Source of the DNA: Paragorgia papillata
Lineage: Eukaryota > Cnidaria > Anthozoa > Scleralcyonacea > Coralliidae
DNA: 64,000 nucleotides
Assembly (NCBI GenBank): GCA_035771165.1
Contig: JAWNZC010000105.1
Location: 1,265,501-1,329,500 of the forward strand
Reading direction: 5' to 3'
The notes beneath the pieces are model-generated. The model did not search any database. It was not told where the DNA came from and saw nothing but the letters and a program-made list of their open reading frames with translations. Numbering within the stretch: the first letter of the stretch is position 1; every line of letters starts with the position of its first letter. Of the stretch, positions 46,576 to 58,033 are shown in pieces. Position numbers and translations under genes: made by a program.

Positions 46576-49500
46576 CAGTAAAAACCCGCTTATAAGAACC
46601 TAGTGGATTAAGAACCTACAGCCTGAAATTTGGCATTTAGACACCCATTTCACGATCGGAAATCGCATAGAAAATCGGCCACTTTCATGGGGCAGTTCGC
46701 AGTCCACGTGCATGCTGGCTCAAGTGAGTTGTCGGCCATGTATTGATGACGTTTACACGCAAGATATTCGTTCTACGCATGCGTAGCTAATACGGGTCAG
46801 CCCGTATTTCGCGAGCCTCGACAGCCGCCATTTCCGATCGTGTATAAGAACCTATTCAGCCTGAATTTTAAAATAGGTTCTTATTTGGTAGGTCAGTTAC
46901 AGTTATAGTACTGGAAATAAAACTGAAGGCTTAGCAGTGATACAGTGTGAAATAAATGTGCTACTTGGTACTGTGTTTAACTCCAACATTAAATTTATTG
47001 CTTGAAGAAACTGTTTCAGACTTTTAAAATGGTTATCCCTTCAATGTGAATTGGTATTTGTGTATAAGTTTATAAAGTTTTCAACAAAACAATGTCACTG
47101 TAGAACAGTACTGTATAGAAAACACAATGTTATGCAAAACATTAACACAGCCGTATACATGTAGGAGTGTAGGACTTAGCTTATGATCTTCTGATATCAC
47201 TGTATTTCAGGTTACATGTAGACCCCCTGCGCTTTAAAGTGCCTATATCATGGTTGGGGATTTTACATATTTAGGATATTTGGAACCTTCTGAGAAGATT
47301 TGTAATATATCTTCTTTTCCTAAAATTTCATCTTCATGGATTTATTTGCTGTTAAAGTCCCTTAGGATGACATAGGCACTTTAACCTTCTTAACACTCCG
47401 TTCAGGTACTCGAAATTTCCAATTAATTTGTAATCAATAGGGATTTCCAATCCTTTTCCACCTCCTGCATTGTACCAATAGACTCAGCTTCGATCTCTCC
47501 ATAATCTGCAATAAACTTGTGAAATGCTCTTGAAAGTTCAATTGGAACATGTCATACAGTCTCCCGGCTTTGTTTTTTGGCAACAACTGCGTGCTTATCA
47601 TGTGGATTGTTGAGTTCCAGTTCGCATTCCAACAACTCTCCAAGTTGCATCCTTGTAAATTGTAATATGCATGGTATCCACGTAAGAGAGAGACAGAGAC
47701 ACACTAGACTCAATAAAAAGCTCGTATTCATTTGTCATCTCTGTTTGATCATTCGTACATGTACCTTGCACTGTGGGTTACAAGCTTCTACTTTCAAACG
47801 AAAGTCGAAAACATTCCAACTCGATAAAGTTGACGGCTTGTTAGTGTATTAACGAAACCGCTTCCCGGGAGGTCACGTGACTTTCCGTGGCGCGCAAATT
47901 ATTAAAATACAGCATCTTTGCTAGATTTTAGAGCTATGAATCGTACTTTATTTGGCTGCTGTGGTTTTAAGAAAGAGGTTGAGTCGAAGTGTGGTCAACT
48001 TTATGACATAACTGCCGCATTATCAAAGTCTGTAAAACTTACAAACAAGTCTCTGAAATTCAGCCTTTGCAAAGAAGTCTTCTCGGGTAAACAGTATCTC
48101 GATACCCATGTGCGTTTTAAGCACACACTCTACAACTTTCATCCGGATCTCAAGGACCAAGGTGACTAGCTGTTTTCTGCTTCGAATGCGTGCAGTTCAA
48201 ATGTGGAATTTCAAGTTGAATGTAATTCAGCTGACAGTTATGTGCCGTTTATAGAGGACAACTACAAGGATAAGCAAATAGCCAAGGAATCACAGCCAAG
48301 TTGTACGAGCAGTCAAAAGAGAAAGGGAAGCAGACAAAGAAAATCCTACACTGTAGAATTTAAAAATCAAACGCTTGATCTTCTGGATACTCTTACAAAA
48401 AGCAAAACCAAAAATAAATGGGACAAGGTCGCAGAAGTGAGAGGTGTGAGCAGGTGCTTGGTCGTAAAATGGAACAAGAAGCGAAATAATATCTTAGGGG
48501 AGTTTTCATTAAACAAGCGAAAAAGAAACACAGGCGGTATTATAGCTGCCAGGCAAAGAAGGAAAATGATAGGAGACAAATCAAGGTACAGCGAAAAATA
48601 GCCTCTAGCTACCAAGCTCTTGGTTGCTGAATTTAAGCTGCGACGAGCAGCAAAATCTCGAAGCTCTGGTTTAGAAAAAAAAATGAAGTAAAAAATTGAA
48701 CTGTAGTGGCAAGCAAGAAGCAGATAAATTTAAAGCCAGTGATAATTGGTTTCAGAGGTTTAAGAGGCGACACAACATTGTCCTCATGTGTAGAACAAAT
48801 AAAAAGAAAGACTCTGCAGATGATGGAAGGCCAAGGATTCAAGCATTTCACAGGAATCTGAGACAGGCTGTGAAAACTATGCGGCGACGAAATAAAACCA
48901 CATCAGATCCAAGTATGGAAGGTGGCTTCCAAAGAATAGATACAATGTTGATCAAGTCCCATACCATTTGTAATCGAACAAGACAAATCCTATGATGTAA
49001 AAGGATCCAAACAAATATGGGTGTCCCAGCCTTCAACAGGCTTGGACAAAAGACAAGCAACTCTACAGCTTTACATACGTACAGCTGGAGAGCAGAACAT
49101 TAAACCAGCCATTGTATTCAGAGGAAAAGGCAATGTGACAAATGCAGAGACAGCACAGTATGACAATGGAGTGAATGTGTATTTCCAGAAATGTGCCTGG
49201 AAGGATGCAGATATATCTAAATATGCAGTGGTTTAAAGGAACATTTGTTCCAGGAATAGGAAAAGAACCTGATGAAAAGGTTTTGTTTGCAGATAATGTT
49301 GGCATCCAGCAAGCTAAGGAATTCCATCAGAAATGTAGGGAAGAGATAAATACATTGGTGTACTTACTGCCTGAAAACCATACTGATAAGGTTCAGCCTA
49401 TTGATGCAAGATGCGGAAGAATGATGAAGAAAAAAATAGGGGAAGCAATGGAAAGGTGGCTAGAAGAAGAAGAACAGTGGCACGACAAAATATCTGCTAA

Positions 49501-50053
49501 GGAAAGACGAATTCTTTTGACCAAATGGACTGGAGAAGCATGGAGGGAGCTCAGTGTTAACAAGGATTTCTTCTTGAAACTTTTTGAGAGAACTGGGTGT
49601 CTTGTGACAGCAGATGGATCTGAAGATGAGAAAATAAGACCTCAAGGACTGAAAGACTATGAGTTTTAAAATAGACATTATTTCTTACCCTCCAACTTTA
49701 GTAGGCAACTTCCCCATTTGTAGACAATTATGGGATGCAGTGTTGCATGTGCTTCAGTGTAATGTTTTGTTGCCTTCAATTTGAATTTTGTACATCAGTT
49801 ATGACCACCCAGTTCATTTTACTGAATACATATTAATCATAATTTTACCTAATACATATGTGTAGTAATTTATTGGAGTGCATAGCACCACACCCACGCA
49901 TCACATAGTGTTTTTACTTTTACCTTTGAAAAATAAAAACCTATTTAAGATTTAAGAACCTAAACTGCCTGATTTCTTCTTATGCATCAAACACTGAGAA
50001 CCTGATCAGGCTGACCTGGAAAAATGTAGGTTCTTATACGCGGGTTTTTACTG
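46576..50053 (+). mobile_element. pogo/Tigger-like DNA transposon
   Basis: Starts CAGTAAAAACCCGC and ends with the inverse complement, flanked by TA on both sides (46574-46575 and 50054-50055), as in the Tc1/mariner superfamily. TIRs of about 27 bp run to ataagaacct with one mismatch. Subterminal repeats of aagaaccta and agcctga recur at both ends (for example about 46610, 46850, 49955 and 50005). It encodes a broken transposase, below. The complete 3.48 kb ends suggest fairly recent movement in trans. Confidence 0.92.
47918..49669 (+). pseudogene. pogo/Tigger-like transposase, frameshifted
   Basis: Open segments 47918-48169, 48203-48601, 48696-48995, 49021-49236 and 49175-49669 together resemble one transposase. 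The first has a degenerate zinc-finger-like piece (FSLCKEVFSGKQYLDTHV). The second has a psq-type helix-turn-helix (RKSYTVEFKNQTLDLLDTL). The third has a CENP-B-type helix-turn-helix (ASDNWFQRFKRRHNI). The last two have the DDE_1 domain, with QPSTGLDKRQATLQL, FADNVGIQ and LPENHTDKVQPID. The first catalytic aspartate (NVDQVP, about 48942-48959) is out of frame with its surroundings. With at least four frame breaks it cannot give a functional enzyme as read. Confidence 0.88.
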
Positions 50054-50055
50054 TA

Positions 50056-53000
50056 TTAGGAATCCTGAGAGTTTTTCTATGTTTAAGCTTTTATATAGTT
50101 TGAAGCTTGTGTATTTTAACAACTAGGGAATCAGTGTTGCTTTGCAAAAATTGACATGTGTAACATGCTAGGAGCGTAGATAAGATCCTGGGCACGAGAT
50201 TAGCTATAAACTTGTGACTTTAATCCGTGACAACAAATAAGAGAGTGGATTGCCCTAACAACCTCCAAACTGAAAGTTACTACTTTAGTACTTAACTGGT
50301 ACTAGTTTGCCCCCTGACAAACTGACTGCTATGATTCCAAGGAGCTTCCACAATAGGTTTATCGGTACGCGAGGTAACGATTATTTCGATAACGACAATT
50401 AAACGGGATACAAGAGGGGAAAATCGACGGGAAACGAGAGCTGGAAATTTTTGCTGTTGTGATTTGGGAAATAAGGAGATTTACAAAGGAGAAACATAAA
50501 TAAAAAAATAAGGAGAACAACTGGAGTTTGCAATCGATAAATTACTAAATAACGAAGACGTTGGTCGGGATTGAATCAGTCAAGTAAACTAAACTAAACT
50601 AGTGTCGGGATACGGGAAGCTAGGGTATAGCAAATATCGATTAAGATTCGGGATTTAAGAAGCCTGTATATTGAGTGTGGACCCTCTCCGAGAGTTTCTG
50701 CTGAGTCTGAGTTTAATAAATGGCGTTTAACTTATTGCTAGAATAGAATACTAAAGACTAATTCGGACGGTAGAGAGTTACTGGTATGCCATCTTGCTTT
50801 AGACAACAGCTACGATATAGCGGAGTTTCGTCTTTGGAAAACATACTTCGGTGGAAAACATACTTCGACATGTAAAATTAACATGTCATGGCATGCGTTT
50901 TGCCATGACGTGCCACCTAACCCCCTACAAAATCTCTATAAATCCTTGCCACAAATCGGGTTTACCGCCTGGCTTATAATACGCTAGCTTGACCCACTGG
51001 TGGGTTTAATGCCTAGCTTATATTAAAAGCACATTTAGGCTAATCTGATCCACTAGAGAGTTTACTGCAAACCCGGATTACAGTTTACAGTTTACACCGG
51101 GATTTTACAGCGATAAACCCGTTAACCTGTCAGTTTAGATAGGCGGTTTCTGACTAGGATTAGGGATTTTGTTGCGGTTAGCTAGGTAACTCAAGAAGTC
51201 GCATGCCATATGCTAGACTTGCTCCAAGTCCGCCTCTTAGCGCTAGTTTTTGCGGGCGAGCGGAAAGGCGGGAGAGCGGAAAAGCGGGAGGAAAGAGACG
51301 GACTTGTTTCGCTTGCAGGTTTTTGAATCTAATTAAATATTCTGGCGGGAAATCGCTTATATGTACATCACCCTGTTTTGACATGTTTTGGGTTGTCGTA
51401 CATGCAATGGAAAGTGGTTCTACCCCTACTAAAACGTTTTCAAGAGTCTGTTTAACTCCAACTTCCAAAGATAGCACTTGCATAGCAATTTAGCCTGAAT
51501 ATAATTACTTCCCGAATTACGTCACCGGTCGAAAAACTCACCGGTGAATTTTGGCGCGCTGCAGGTGGGAAAAGTCCTTGTCAACGAGGAACCGAAAGGT
51601 CAAAAATGTTTGAAAAGGACTATGAGAAAGTCTAGCCATATGCCATCCCATGTTTTACACTCACCCGAACACAATAAGCAATTATTGGATGAGGTTGGGC
51701 ATGAATTATCATCCAATTATCATGGATGAGGTTGGGCATGAAAATTATCCAGACTGAAGTCAGTACTATCTGCCGAAGCCGAATTTAACTATATGCTTTA
51801 ATTTGCGACCTCAAATCAGCTCAAATAACAACTAAACATTGTTTATCGTGCTAAAATGGATTAAACAAACAAGAAATTCATTCGTCCTACCAAAGTTGAT
51901 CGTTTTAAAACCCTATCTTCCTATTCTACAGAAACAATATTTAATGTGCGCAAAGGATTGTGGTTAAATGTACAAAACGCCATCTTTTTCTGTACAGTCA
52001 ATTTTTGTTAGCATATAACTCGCAGGTAACTAGTCCTTTTTACGCAATCTGTTTGGCTTCGGGATATTCTAAACCATTCTGACCTGAACAAAATGGCAGC
52101 CAGTTTTGGTTTATATTGTTTAGTTTATGTCAAACTCTTTGATTGCAATATGAATTGGATGTGTTAGCTGTTACGGTTACTCAGTGAATTCCATCGTTCC
52201 GTGATGTTCATTGCGGTTGCCAACTTATCTACACTTCCTGTTCAAAATTGTTGGGAGACTGCTATTTTTGACGATTTTCTCTTGTCCCAACGACTTATGG
52301 AGCAAATTCGATTGGACAGCAATGGAGCAAAAAACAATTTGGACGCCGCGATTCTGTACCGTTTGTTTAAAAATAACACAAAGATGATCCCACATGCATT
52401 CCCGGAACAGGTCGAACAGCGTACCGTGTTTGTCGTGTATATAAAAGAGACAGATAATATGTAAACAAGACGCCTGGGTCAGGCGTTCACTCGGGCTACT
52501 GCAGGCATTGCGCAAAGTAGAGATCTCCTCCCCAGAGGCTCTATACCGCGCGAGCAAAGGTGGGAGTGGGCCCGAGGAAGATCAGATCGACGACTGGTGA
52601 ATGTGGTGAACATATATACGATATCAAGGAGTTGTCAGCCACATCACTGTTAAATAAACTACAAAGTCAGTCAGTCAGTTTCGAAATCTACCAACAACGT
52701 GCAAGAACACCTTGATCAAAAGGCAAAGCTGTTCAACCTTTTGTCCAATTCCAAAAGCGAAAGGAGCAAAGAACTTACAACATGCCTCACAGCCTCACTC
52801 CGTCACACGGCAAACAATTCAACGGAAGTACGAATAGTAGCAGAAGTAAAAAGTGCAAAAATGCAAAATCGTGACACCCAAAAAAAGGGGAAAAAACCCA
52901 AGCCGAAACCAAGACTCGGCCTAACCACAGTAGCCCAAGTATACTATCATACAGTACACTGCATAACAATGGCGGAACACCGATCAAAATCACACGAAGC

Positions 53001-53899
53001 AGCAGCGTTGTATGTTACGACGAGCAGCCAGTATTTTAACAGAAGAATCGCGGGTACTTCGAATTTCGGTCGTCCAGTGAATAGCTTTGGACACTCAAAT
53101 GCGCCGTGTTGGGTGCCATCATATTCAGAATACAAATCTCGGCGCATCGGAAATCAACTGAACCAAGGATGGCATCTATATCGAACAACTCCCTGTATCG
53201 TAGTCTGATACAGTGTGTCGAGACGAAAATAGTTATAGTATCGATTCCAATTCTGATACACAATTTAAAATGCAACTTCGAAAAAGGTTTTTAAAGTCTG
53301 TCGTTCTTTCTCTCTCCTCCGCCATGTTGTCGTTAGAAGAACGAAATAATTACAATTTTTTGCGGGAAATAAATTATCATTAATTTCACGTTTGGAATTT
53401 GTGTTCTGATTGCCAGGCATCATGTGACGTCATCACAATGGAATGTTTAAGAATGGCATGTGTCAATGCGAGGATAAAATGAATAAACAAAGGACGAAAT
53501 GTTCAGCGCGAATATCATAATTTGACTTTTAAATGTCATAAGACATTATTAGAATAACTAAACGTGAAAACTAGAACACAAAATGTAAATATTAAATAAC
53601 AAAATGTAAAACTGGAACACAAAAGGTAAATATTAATATTGGCGGGCATCACCATCCATAGTAGTGCGATCACCGCCTCAATTTATTTACCATTGAAACA
53701 ACAAAACACACAAACAGCATGCTTCATGCATCACTATTATTAGCTCTCGTTCTGATTGGCTTTCTTAAACAAACATATTCGGTGGGCGGAATTCAGGCAA
53801 AAACACATGGTTTTTGGGCAGGCGCAAAGGAGGTACGAAGGTCTTCCCAGAATGCATTGCGAGTAGTGATACCCCCCCCATCGGGAGTACAAAGGGATG
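50056..53899. other. Region between pogo element and Polinton
   Basis: No gene was recognised with confidence. ORFs at 52201-52464 (87 codons) and 52699-53208 (169 codons, with a lysine-rich KKGKKPKPKPR stretch) have no domain I know and no convincing splice context. A short acgcctgggtcaggcgttcactcgggctac repeat at about 52468-52500 is shared with about 21888-21918. A fragment of the 19541 MITE lies at about 51675-51790. Confidence 0.45.
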
Positions 53900-53934
53900 C
53901 CGCCTCATTAAATATTCAATTTTTAATTATTCAT

Positions 53935-54135
53935 GCTCAGGCTCCTTCGGGACGTTCTAACCCTAATCTCATTATGTCTCGTGCTCCCGTAGGACCCCCT
54001 AACCCTAACTGACAATCAACCCCCCCCGGTTTTCTTCTACGTCACACTTATTATTTATTCATTCTCATGCTCCTTTGGGCCCTTCTAACCCTAACTTCCC
54101 CCCTGACCCTAACTGTCAAGCAACCCCCCGTGTAA
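53935..54135. repeat. Interspersed CTAACCCTAA-like repeats left of the Polinton genes
   Basis: Two related ~110 bp blocks, each with attcatgctc, gctcctt, and ctaaccctaa or tgaccctaac. They lie just before the first Polinton ORF and could be part of the element's terminal region or the flank. Similar ctaaccct and ccctaac text also occurs in the 61.9-62.2 kb minisatellite region. Confidence 0.5.
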
Positions 54136-54253
54136 TACGTCATTCTCCGACTGTTTTCCGACGTTCAAAAGGCACTAGACGTATATCCTTATAAGTGATA
54201 GTAACCAACTTTCCTTTACACACTTTACCTTAGTTGTCGGACACGTTCAGATC

Positions 54254-54640
54254 ATGGATATTATTTGGGACGAACTACAGAGAAATAACATTGATATCGA
54301 CAGAGATACTTTGTCATACTATATTAAAACTCTTCTAGAAGAACACCAAGATCTGTACGATAGTATAAACAATCATATAAATGGAGATAACTTGCTGAGT
54401 AATCTGAGTATAATTTACGAAGAGATGAACCCAAACAATTTTGGCCGAATTATCGCTTATTTGGCTTTAGTGTATAGTGTAAGAGAATCCTTGGACGCAG
54501 AATCAAGTCGAGAAGCTGTGCGAAGAACGATAAACGATTTGAGACGTGTAGACTTGACAAAATATAAACGAAATAAAACTTTACCGCGATGGCCTGGTTC
54601 ACTGCTTCTCATGTTGATATTTGCATATGGCCATGTGTAA
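54254..54640 (+). CDS. Candidate Bcl-2-like protein of Polinton
   Basis: 128 residues, mostly helical by composition. Residues 60-74 (NPNNFGRIIAYLALV) resemble a BH1 motif (NWGRIVA-type) at the start of the central hydrophobic helix of Bcl-2 folds, with W replaced by F. Acidic amphipathic helices precede it. The end (WPGSLLLMLIFAYGHV) is hydrophobic and could be a short membrane anchor. A clear BH2 is not visible. Bcl-2 homologues in some DNA viruses block host apoptosis, and a gene at the element edge fits the accessory position. The assignment rests on one motif; the alternative is a lineage-specific protein of unknown role. It is the first rightward gene. Confidence 0.45.
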   Translation: MDIIWDELQRNNIDIDRDTLSYYIKTLLEEHQDLYDSINNHINGDNLLSNLSIIYEEMNPNNFGRIIAYLALVYSVRESLDAESSREAVRRTINDLRRVDLTKYKRNKTLPRWPGSLLLMLIFAYGHV

Positions 54641-54815
54641 AACATCATTAAATAACTCATTAGTAATTTACACAAAAGAACGAGTCTGGGCGAGTCCGGG
54701 CGACGTCAGTACTGAGACAAAGAAATCCTCATTAATATGCTAGTTGCCATAGGAAAGATCGTCGTGTCTGGTGTATCATTCGCTTACTGTTTGTTGTCAG
54801 AGTAAGATCGTTGTA

Positions 54816-55451
54816 ATGGAGTGTCTACACGGTAAACCTGCATCTAACTCAACGACCAAGAATGGCTTATTCTGGTACTGTGGACAAAAACCTAGCTGTC
54901 AGTTTTTCTGCCCTGAAGAAGATTGTTACATGTTTGGCAAAGCGGTAGATGCTTTTCGGACAAGTGGCTGTCTACATCCAATCTGTCCTACCCATCAGAA
55001 ATTGGCGACACTGCGAATGGTTAAAGACAAAATGAGAGAAAGTCACGGGAGACCATACTTCGTCTGTTCTGAGCGAGAGAATCCCTGCTCGTTTTGGCAA
55101 TGGGGGGATGTCTTCGAGAGTCCAAAGCCTTTGTGTAAACACGGAATGGTTTGCCGTACTCGTAAAGTCAAGAAAGAAGGCGACAACCAAGGTCGTCTGT
55201 TTTACTCATGTCCTAGCGAAAGACAACATGCATGCGGATTCTTTGAATGGAAACCTACAGAGAGCTCGCCACGAATTTATAACATTGGGTGTCTTTTCAG
55301 CAGTCCATTACAATATCAATACAAGAACGCAGAAACGGGCGAATCCTTTACAAGTAGAAAGAGTGACTCTAAAGAAGCCTATAAAGAGTACCTTTTTCAA
55401 AAATCTGTCGATGCATTGACTGAAGACATAGAAAAACTGAATATTTATTGA
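54816..55451 (+). CDS. Triple GRF-type zinc-finger protein
   Basis: About 211 residues from the Met at 54816, chosen because the first finger starts there (ECLHGKPAS); an upstream Met at 54771 adds 15 unconserved residues. Three GRF-like modules follow each other: CLHG with FWYC and CQFFC; CPTHQK with RPYFVC and CSFWQW; CKHGM with GRLFYSC and CGFFEW. GRF fingers bind single-stranded nucleic acid in DNA repair proteins such as TOP3A, NEIL3 and APEX2. The remaining ~60 residues end in a helical tail. A role in replication or protection of single-stranded element DNA is inferred. Confidence 0.8.
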   Translation: MECLHGKPASNSTTKNGLFWYCGQKPSCQFFCPEEDCYMFGKAVDAFRTSGCLHPICPTHQKLATLRMVKDKMRESHGRPYFVCSERENPCSFWQWGDVFESPKPLCKHGMVCRTRKVKKEGDNQGRLFYSCPSERQHACGFFEWKPTESSPRIYNIGCLFSSPLQYQYKNAETGESFTSRKSDSKEAYKEYLFQKSVDALTEDIEKLNIY

Positions 55452-55671
55452 ACTTATATAATTTTGTATTCTAATTCAATATGTAATAAATATGTTTACA
55501 TTTATATCGTGTCGTTGACTCCTGTTTATTCATTTACATCTAACCTTTGTCGCGTGAACATGACTTACTGTGGAGGTCTACCACAAATAGCCCTTCGTAA
55601 TATTTTTCGAAAGATTCGCTGTATATCAGCGTGCTGTGGGGGGAAGATTGTGATACAGGCATGCGAGTTAG

Positions 55672-56754
55672 ATGGCGGAGCTATACCTTCACGACCTGTA
55701 TTACAACCCAAAAAGTCCGGCAAGTTTTGGCGGCGTAGATGCCTTATACCGTGTCGTAAAAAGTGACGGTAAATTCCAGATATCCCGAAACAAGATCAAA
55801 ACATGGCTTAGACAACAAGATACCTATACTTTGCATAAACCCGTACGGCATAATTTTAAGCGAAATCGTGTTATTGTCGGAGCGATGGACGAGGAGTGGG
55901 AGGCTGATCTAGTAATTATGGATTCGCTTAGTAAAACAAATAATGGTTATAAATACGTTTTAACTGTTATTGATGTACTGTCCAAATTTGCGTGGGTGGA
56001 ACCATTAAAAACAAAGACTGCAGAGAGTCTGGTTAAAGCCTTTGAAAAGATACTAAAGAAAGGAAGGAAGCCTGAAAAACTTCATACCGATAAAGGAACA
56101 GAATTTACCAATAAACGTTTTCAAAAGTTATTGAAGGACAAACATATTCGATTTTTTACAACACACAACGATACCAAGGCATCCATCGTTGAACGATTTA
56201 ACCGAACGTTAAAGGGGAAAATGTGGAAATATTTTACAGCAAAGAATACGTTGAAATATACCGATGTACTACAAAAATTAGTATATTCCTACAACTATTC
56301 GAGACATCGTAGTATTGGGATGAGACCAGTTGATGTCAATCGAGAAAACGAAAGTATTGTGTGGCAAAAACTGTATGGTGATGGGTCCAGCAAACCCATC
56401 AAATATAAATTCAACATTGATGACCAAGTTCGGATTAGCAAAGCAAGACGTACATTCAAGAAAGGTTACTTACCTAACTGGACCGAAGAGGTGTTTACCA
56501 TCACGAAGCGAGTATCTAGACGACCGCCAGTGTACAAGATCGCAGATTATCACGGAGAAGAGTTAGAAGGAACATTTTACGAACAGGAATTGCAAAGAGT
56601 TACAAAGACAGATAGTGACTTTTATAGAATAGAAAGAGTAATTACGTCACGCATGCGTGGTAAACGTAGAGAATATCTTGTAAAATGGTTAGGCTACCCT
56701 GAAGATTTTAATTCTTGGGTGTCAGCCGATAATGTAAAAGATATAACGAAATAA
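55672..56754 (+). CDS. Polinton integrase with chromodomain
   Basis: 360 residues. RVE (retroviral-type) integrase that inserts the element into host DNA. The N-terminal HDLYYNPKSPASFGGVDALY matches Polinton integrases, which supports the Met at 55672. The catalytic triad is D79 (EADL), D140 (HTDKGTEF) and E174 (SIVERFNRTLKG), all present. An SH3-like segment (about 235-290) precedes a chromodomain at about 305-356 (RIERVITSRMRGKRREYLVK and WLGYPEDFNSWV), which could guide integration to marked chromatin. The overlapping ORF at 55464-55766 is a frame shadow. The gene is intact. Confidence 0.95.
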   Translation: MAELYLHDLYYNPKSPASFGGVDALYRVVKSDGKFQISRNKIKTWLRQQDTYTLHKPVRHNFKRNRVIVGAMDEEWEADLVIMDSLSKTNNGYKYVLTVIDVLSKFAWVEPLKTKTAESLVKAFEKILKKGRKPEKLHTDKGTEFTNKRFQKLLKDKHIRFFTTHNDTKASIVERFNRTLKGKMWKYFTAKNTLKYTDVLQKLVYSYNYSRHRSIGMRPVDVNRENESIVWQKLYGDGSSKPIKYKFNIDDQVRISKARRTFKKGYLPNWTEEVFTITKRVSRRPPVYKIADYHGEELEGTFYEQELQRVTKTDSDFYRIERVITSRMRGKRREYLVKWLGYPEDFNSWVSADNVKDITK

Positions 56755-56803
56755 AAATGTGTGTATTTTACAATTTGTGTTCATTTGTGTATTATTCTTC
56801 GAC

Positions 56804-57556
56804 ATGGCAACACAGTTTTATTTAACGCTTCCAAGCAATAGCTCAATGGAATATTTTCCAGATAATACTGTAGCAAATTTTAAAGTGAAGCTTGCTGAAA
56901 CTATACAACTGACCGGCGACTGGGAAGTAGCTTTATCAGAGTTATATTATCCCCATACATGGAGCACGATTCGAAAAGGTAGTCAACAAACGTTTCTCTA
57001 TAACGCTGGAACAAAATATGACGATACGGGTATTATCCCAGATGGCTACTATAACACCATTGCCGATCTCGTAGCGGCTTTAAACCGTAGCATGAACCAA
57101 GAGGCACGAGCCAAGATAAATTTTACGTATAATCGAAGTACACGGAAAGTTGCCGTCGATGTAAAAAATGGGGCAAACGTTTGGTTTAGTGGTGACATTG
57201 CTACAACATTGGGGTTTCAACAAGACACCTTTATTAAAAAGAAAACCCTAAGTCCGTACGTAGCAGATGTTAACGGTGGATTTTCAGCCATGTATGTGTA
57301 CACCGATATCGTGGATGCACAGTTTGTCGGTGATGTCAAAGTGCCCCTACTCAGAATTGTCAATACTCAAGGAAGCTATGGAGAAAACGTGAACGTCAGT
57401 CTCCGTAACCTACAATATATTCCTGTCAAAGTAAAGTCCTTCGAAACAATTGAAGTGAATATAAAGGACGACAAAAACGAAAACGTATCATTTGGCTTCG
57501 GGAAGTCGATCGTGACACTTCACTTTAGACAGCGAAGATCTTCGTATTTCATTTAA
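56804..57556 (+). CDS. Penton-like minor capsid protein
   Basis: About 250 residues from the Met at 56804 (MATQFYLTLPSNSS). An upstream in-frame Met at 56759 would add a hydrophobic lead that is not typical. It matches the minor capsid (penton base-like, single jelly-roll) family of Polintons, with a typical start FYLTLPSNSSMEYFPDN and then WEVALSELYYPHTW. It would occupy the capsid vertices. It follows the integrase by about 50 bp, and the next gene starts 3 bp after its stop. Confidence 0.85.
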   Translation: MATQFYLTLPSNSSMEYFPDNTVANFKVKLAETIQLTGDWEVALSELYYPHTWSTIRKGSQQTFLYNAGTKYDDTGIIPDGYYNTIADLVAALNRSMNQEARAKINFTYNRSTRKVAVDVKNGANVWFSGDIATTLGFQQDTFIKKKTLSPYVADVNGGFSAMYVYTDIVDAQFVGDVKVPLLRIVNTQGSYGENVNVSLRNLQYIPVKVKSFETIEVNIKDDKNENVSFGFGKSIVTLHFRQRRSSYFI

Positions 57557-57559
57557 AAA

Positions 57560-58033
57560 ATGAGACATACAATTATTCCAGACGTAAAGCAGTTTCAACA
57601 GCATTATTTGAGAAAACAACAAGGTGGAAGTCTACCTGGTTTTCGAGGTGCACGTATTCAGAAAGGTTACGGCATTGGAAGTTTTTTTAAAAGTATTGCA
57701 CGCTTTGCAATACCTCTGGTGAAACGAGGAGCTCAAGCTATTGGAAGAAGAGCTCTGCAAGCTGTAAAAGACGTTGGTCAAGATGTTCTGGCAGGGAAGA
57801 ATGTAAAGCAAGCGATAAAAGGGCGTGGTTCTGAAGCCGTGAAAGATCTTGCTCAAAAAGGGGTCCGTCGGATTACGAACCAATCAGGAACAGGTCGTAA
57901 ACGCAAACGGGTGAATTCTCCTATAAAAGTCAACACAAGACGTAAAATCGTCAGTCGTTCGCAAACTGTGAAGAAGAAAACATCTGAGCCTACGGAAGCA
58001 AAGATTGGACCGTTTATAAAATATAAATCATGA
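57560..58033 (+). CDS. Basic virion core protein (adenovirus pVI/pX-like)
   Basis: 157 residues, rich in K and R. GYGIGSFFKSIARFAIPLVK (about residues 34-53) is the signature amphipathic region of the Polinton/adintovirus core family, followed by an alanine-rich helix and a basic tail with GRKRKR. In adenoviruses related proteins condense DNA or disrupt membranes; the role here is inferred. The last four bases overlap the next gene as ATGA. Confidence 0.8.
   Translation: MRHTIIPDVKQFQQHYLRKQQGGSLPGFRGARIQKGYGIGSFFKSIARFAIPLVKRGAQAIGRRALQAVKDVGQDVLAGKNVKQAIKGRGSEAVKDLAQKGVRRITNQSGTGRKRKRVNSPIKVNTRRKIVSRSQTVKKKTSEPTEAKIGPFIKYKS

Noticed and set aside
52699..53208. 169-codon ORF as a host gene
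   Set aside because: No family recognised, no convincing splice sites, composition not clearly protein-like; kept only in the region note.
53935..54135. True telomere repeat array
   Set aside because: Only isolated ctaaccctaa-type words in a longer repeated block; not a continuous array.
55464..55766. 100-codon ORF before the integrase
   Set aside because: Its second half is the integrase N-terminus read in another frame; no domain of its own.
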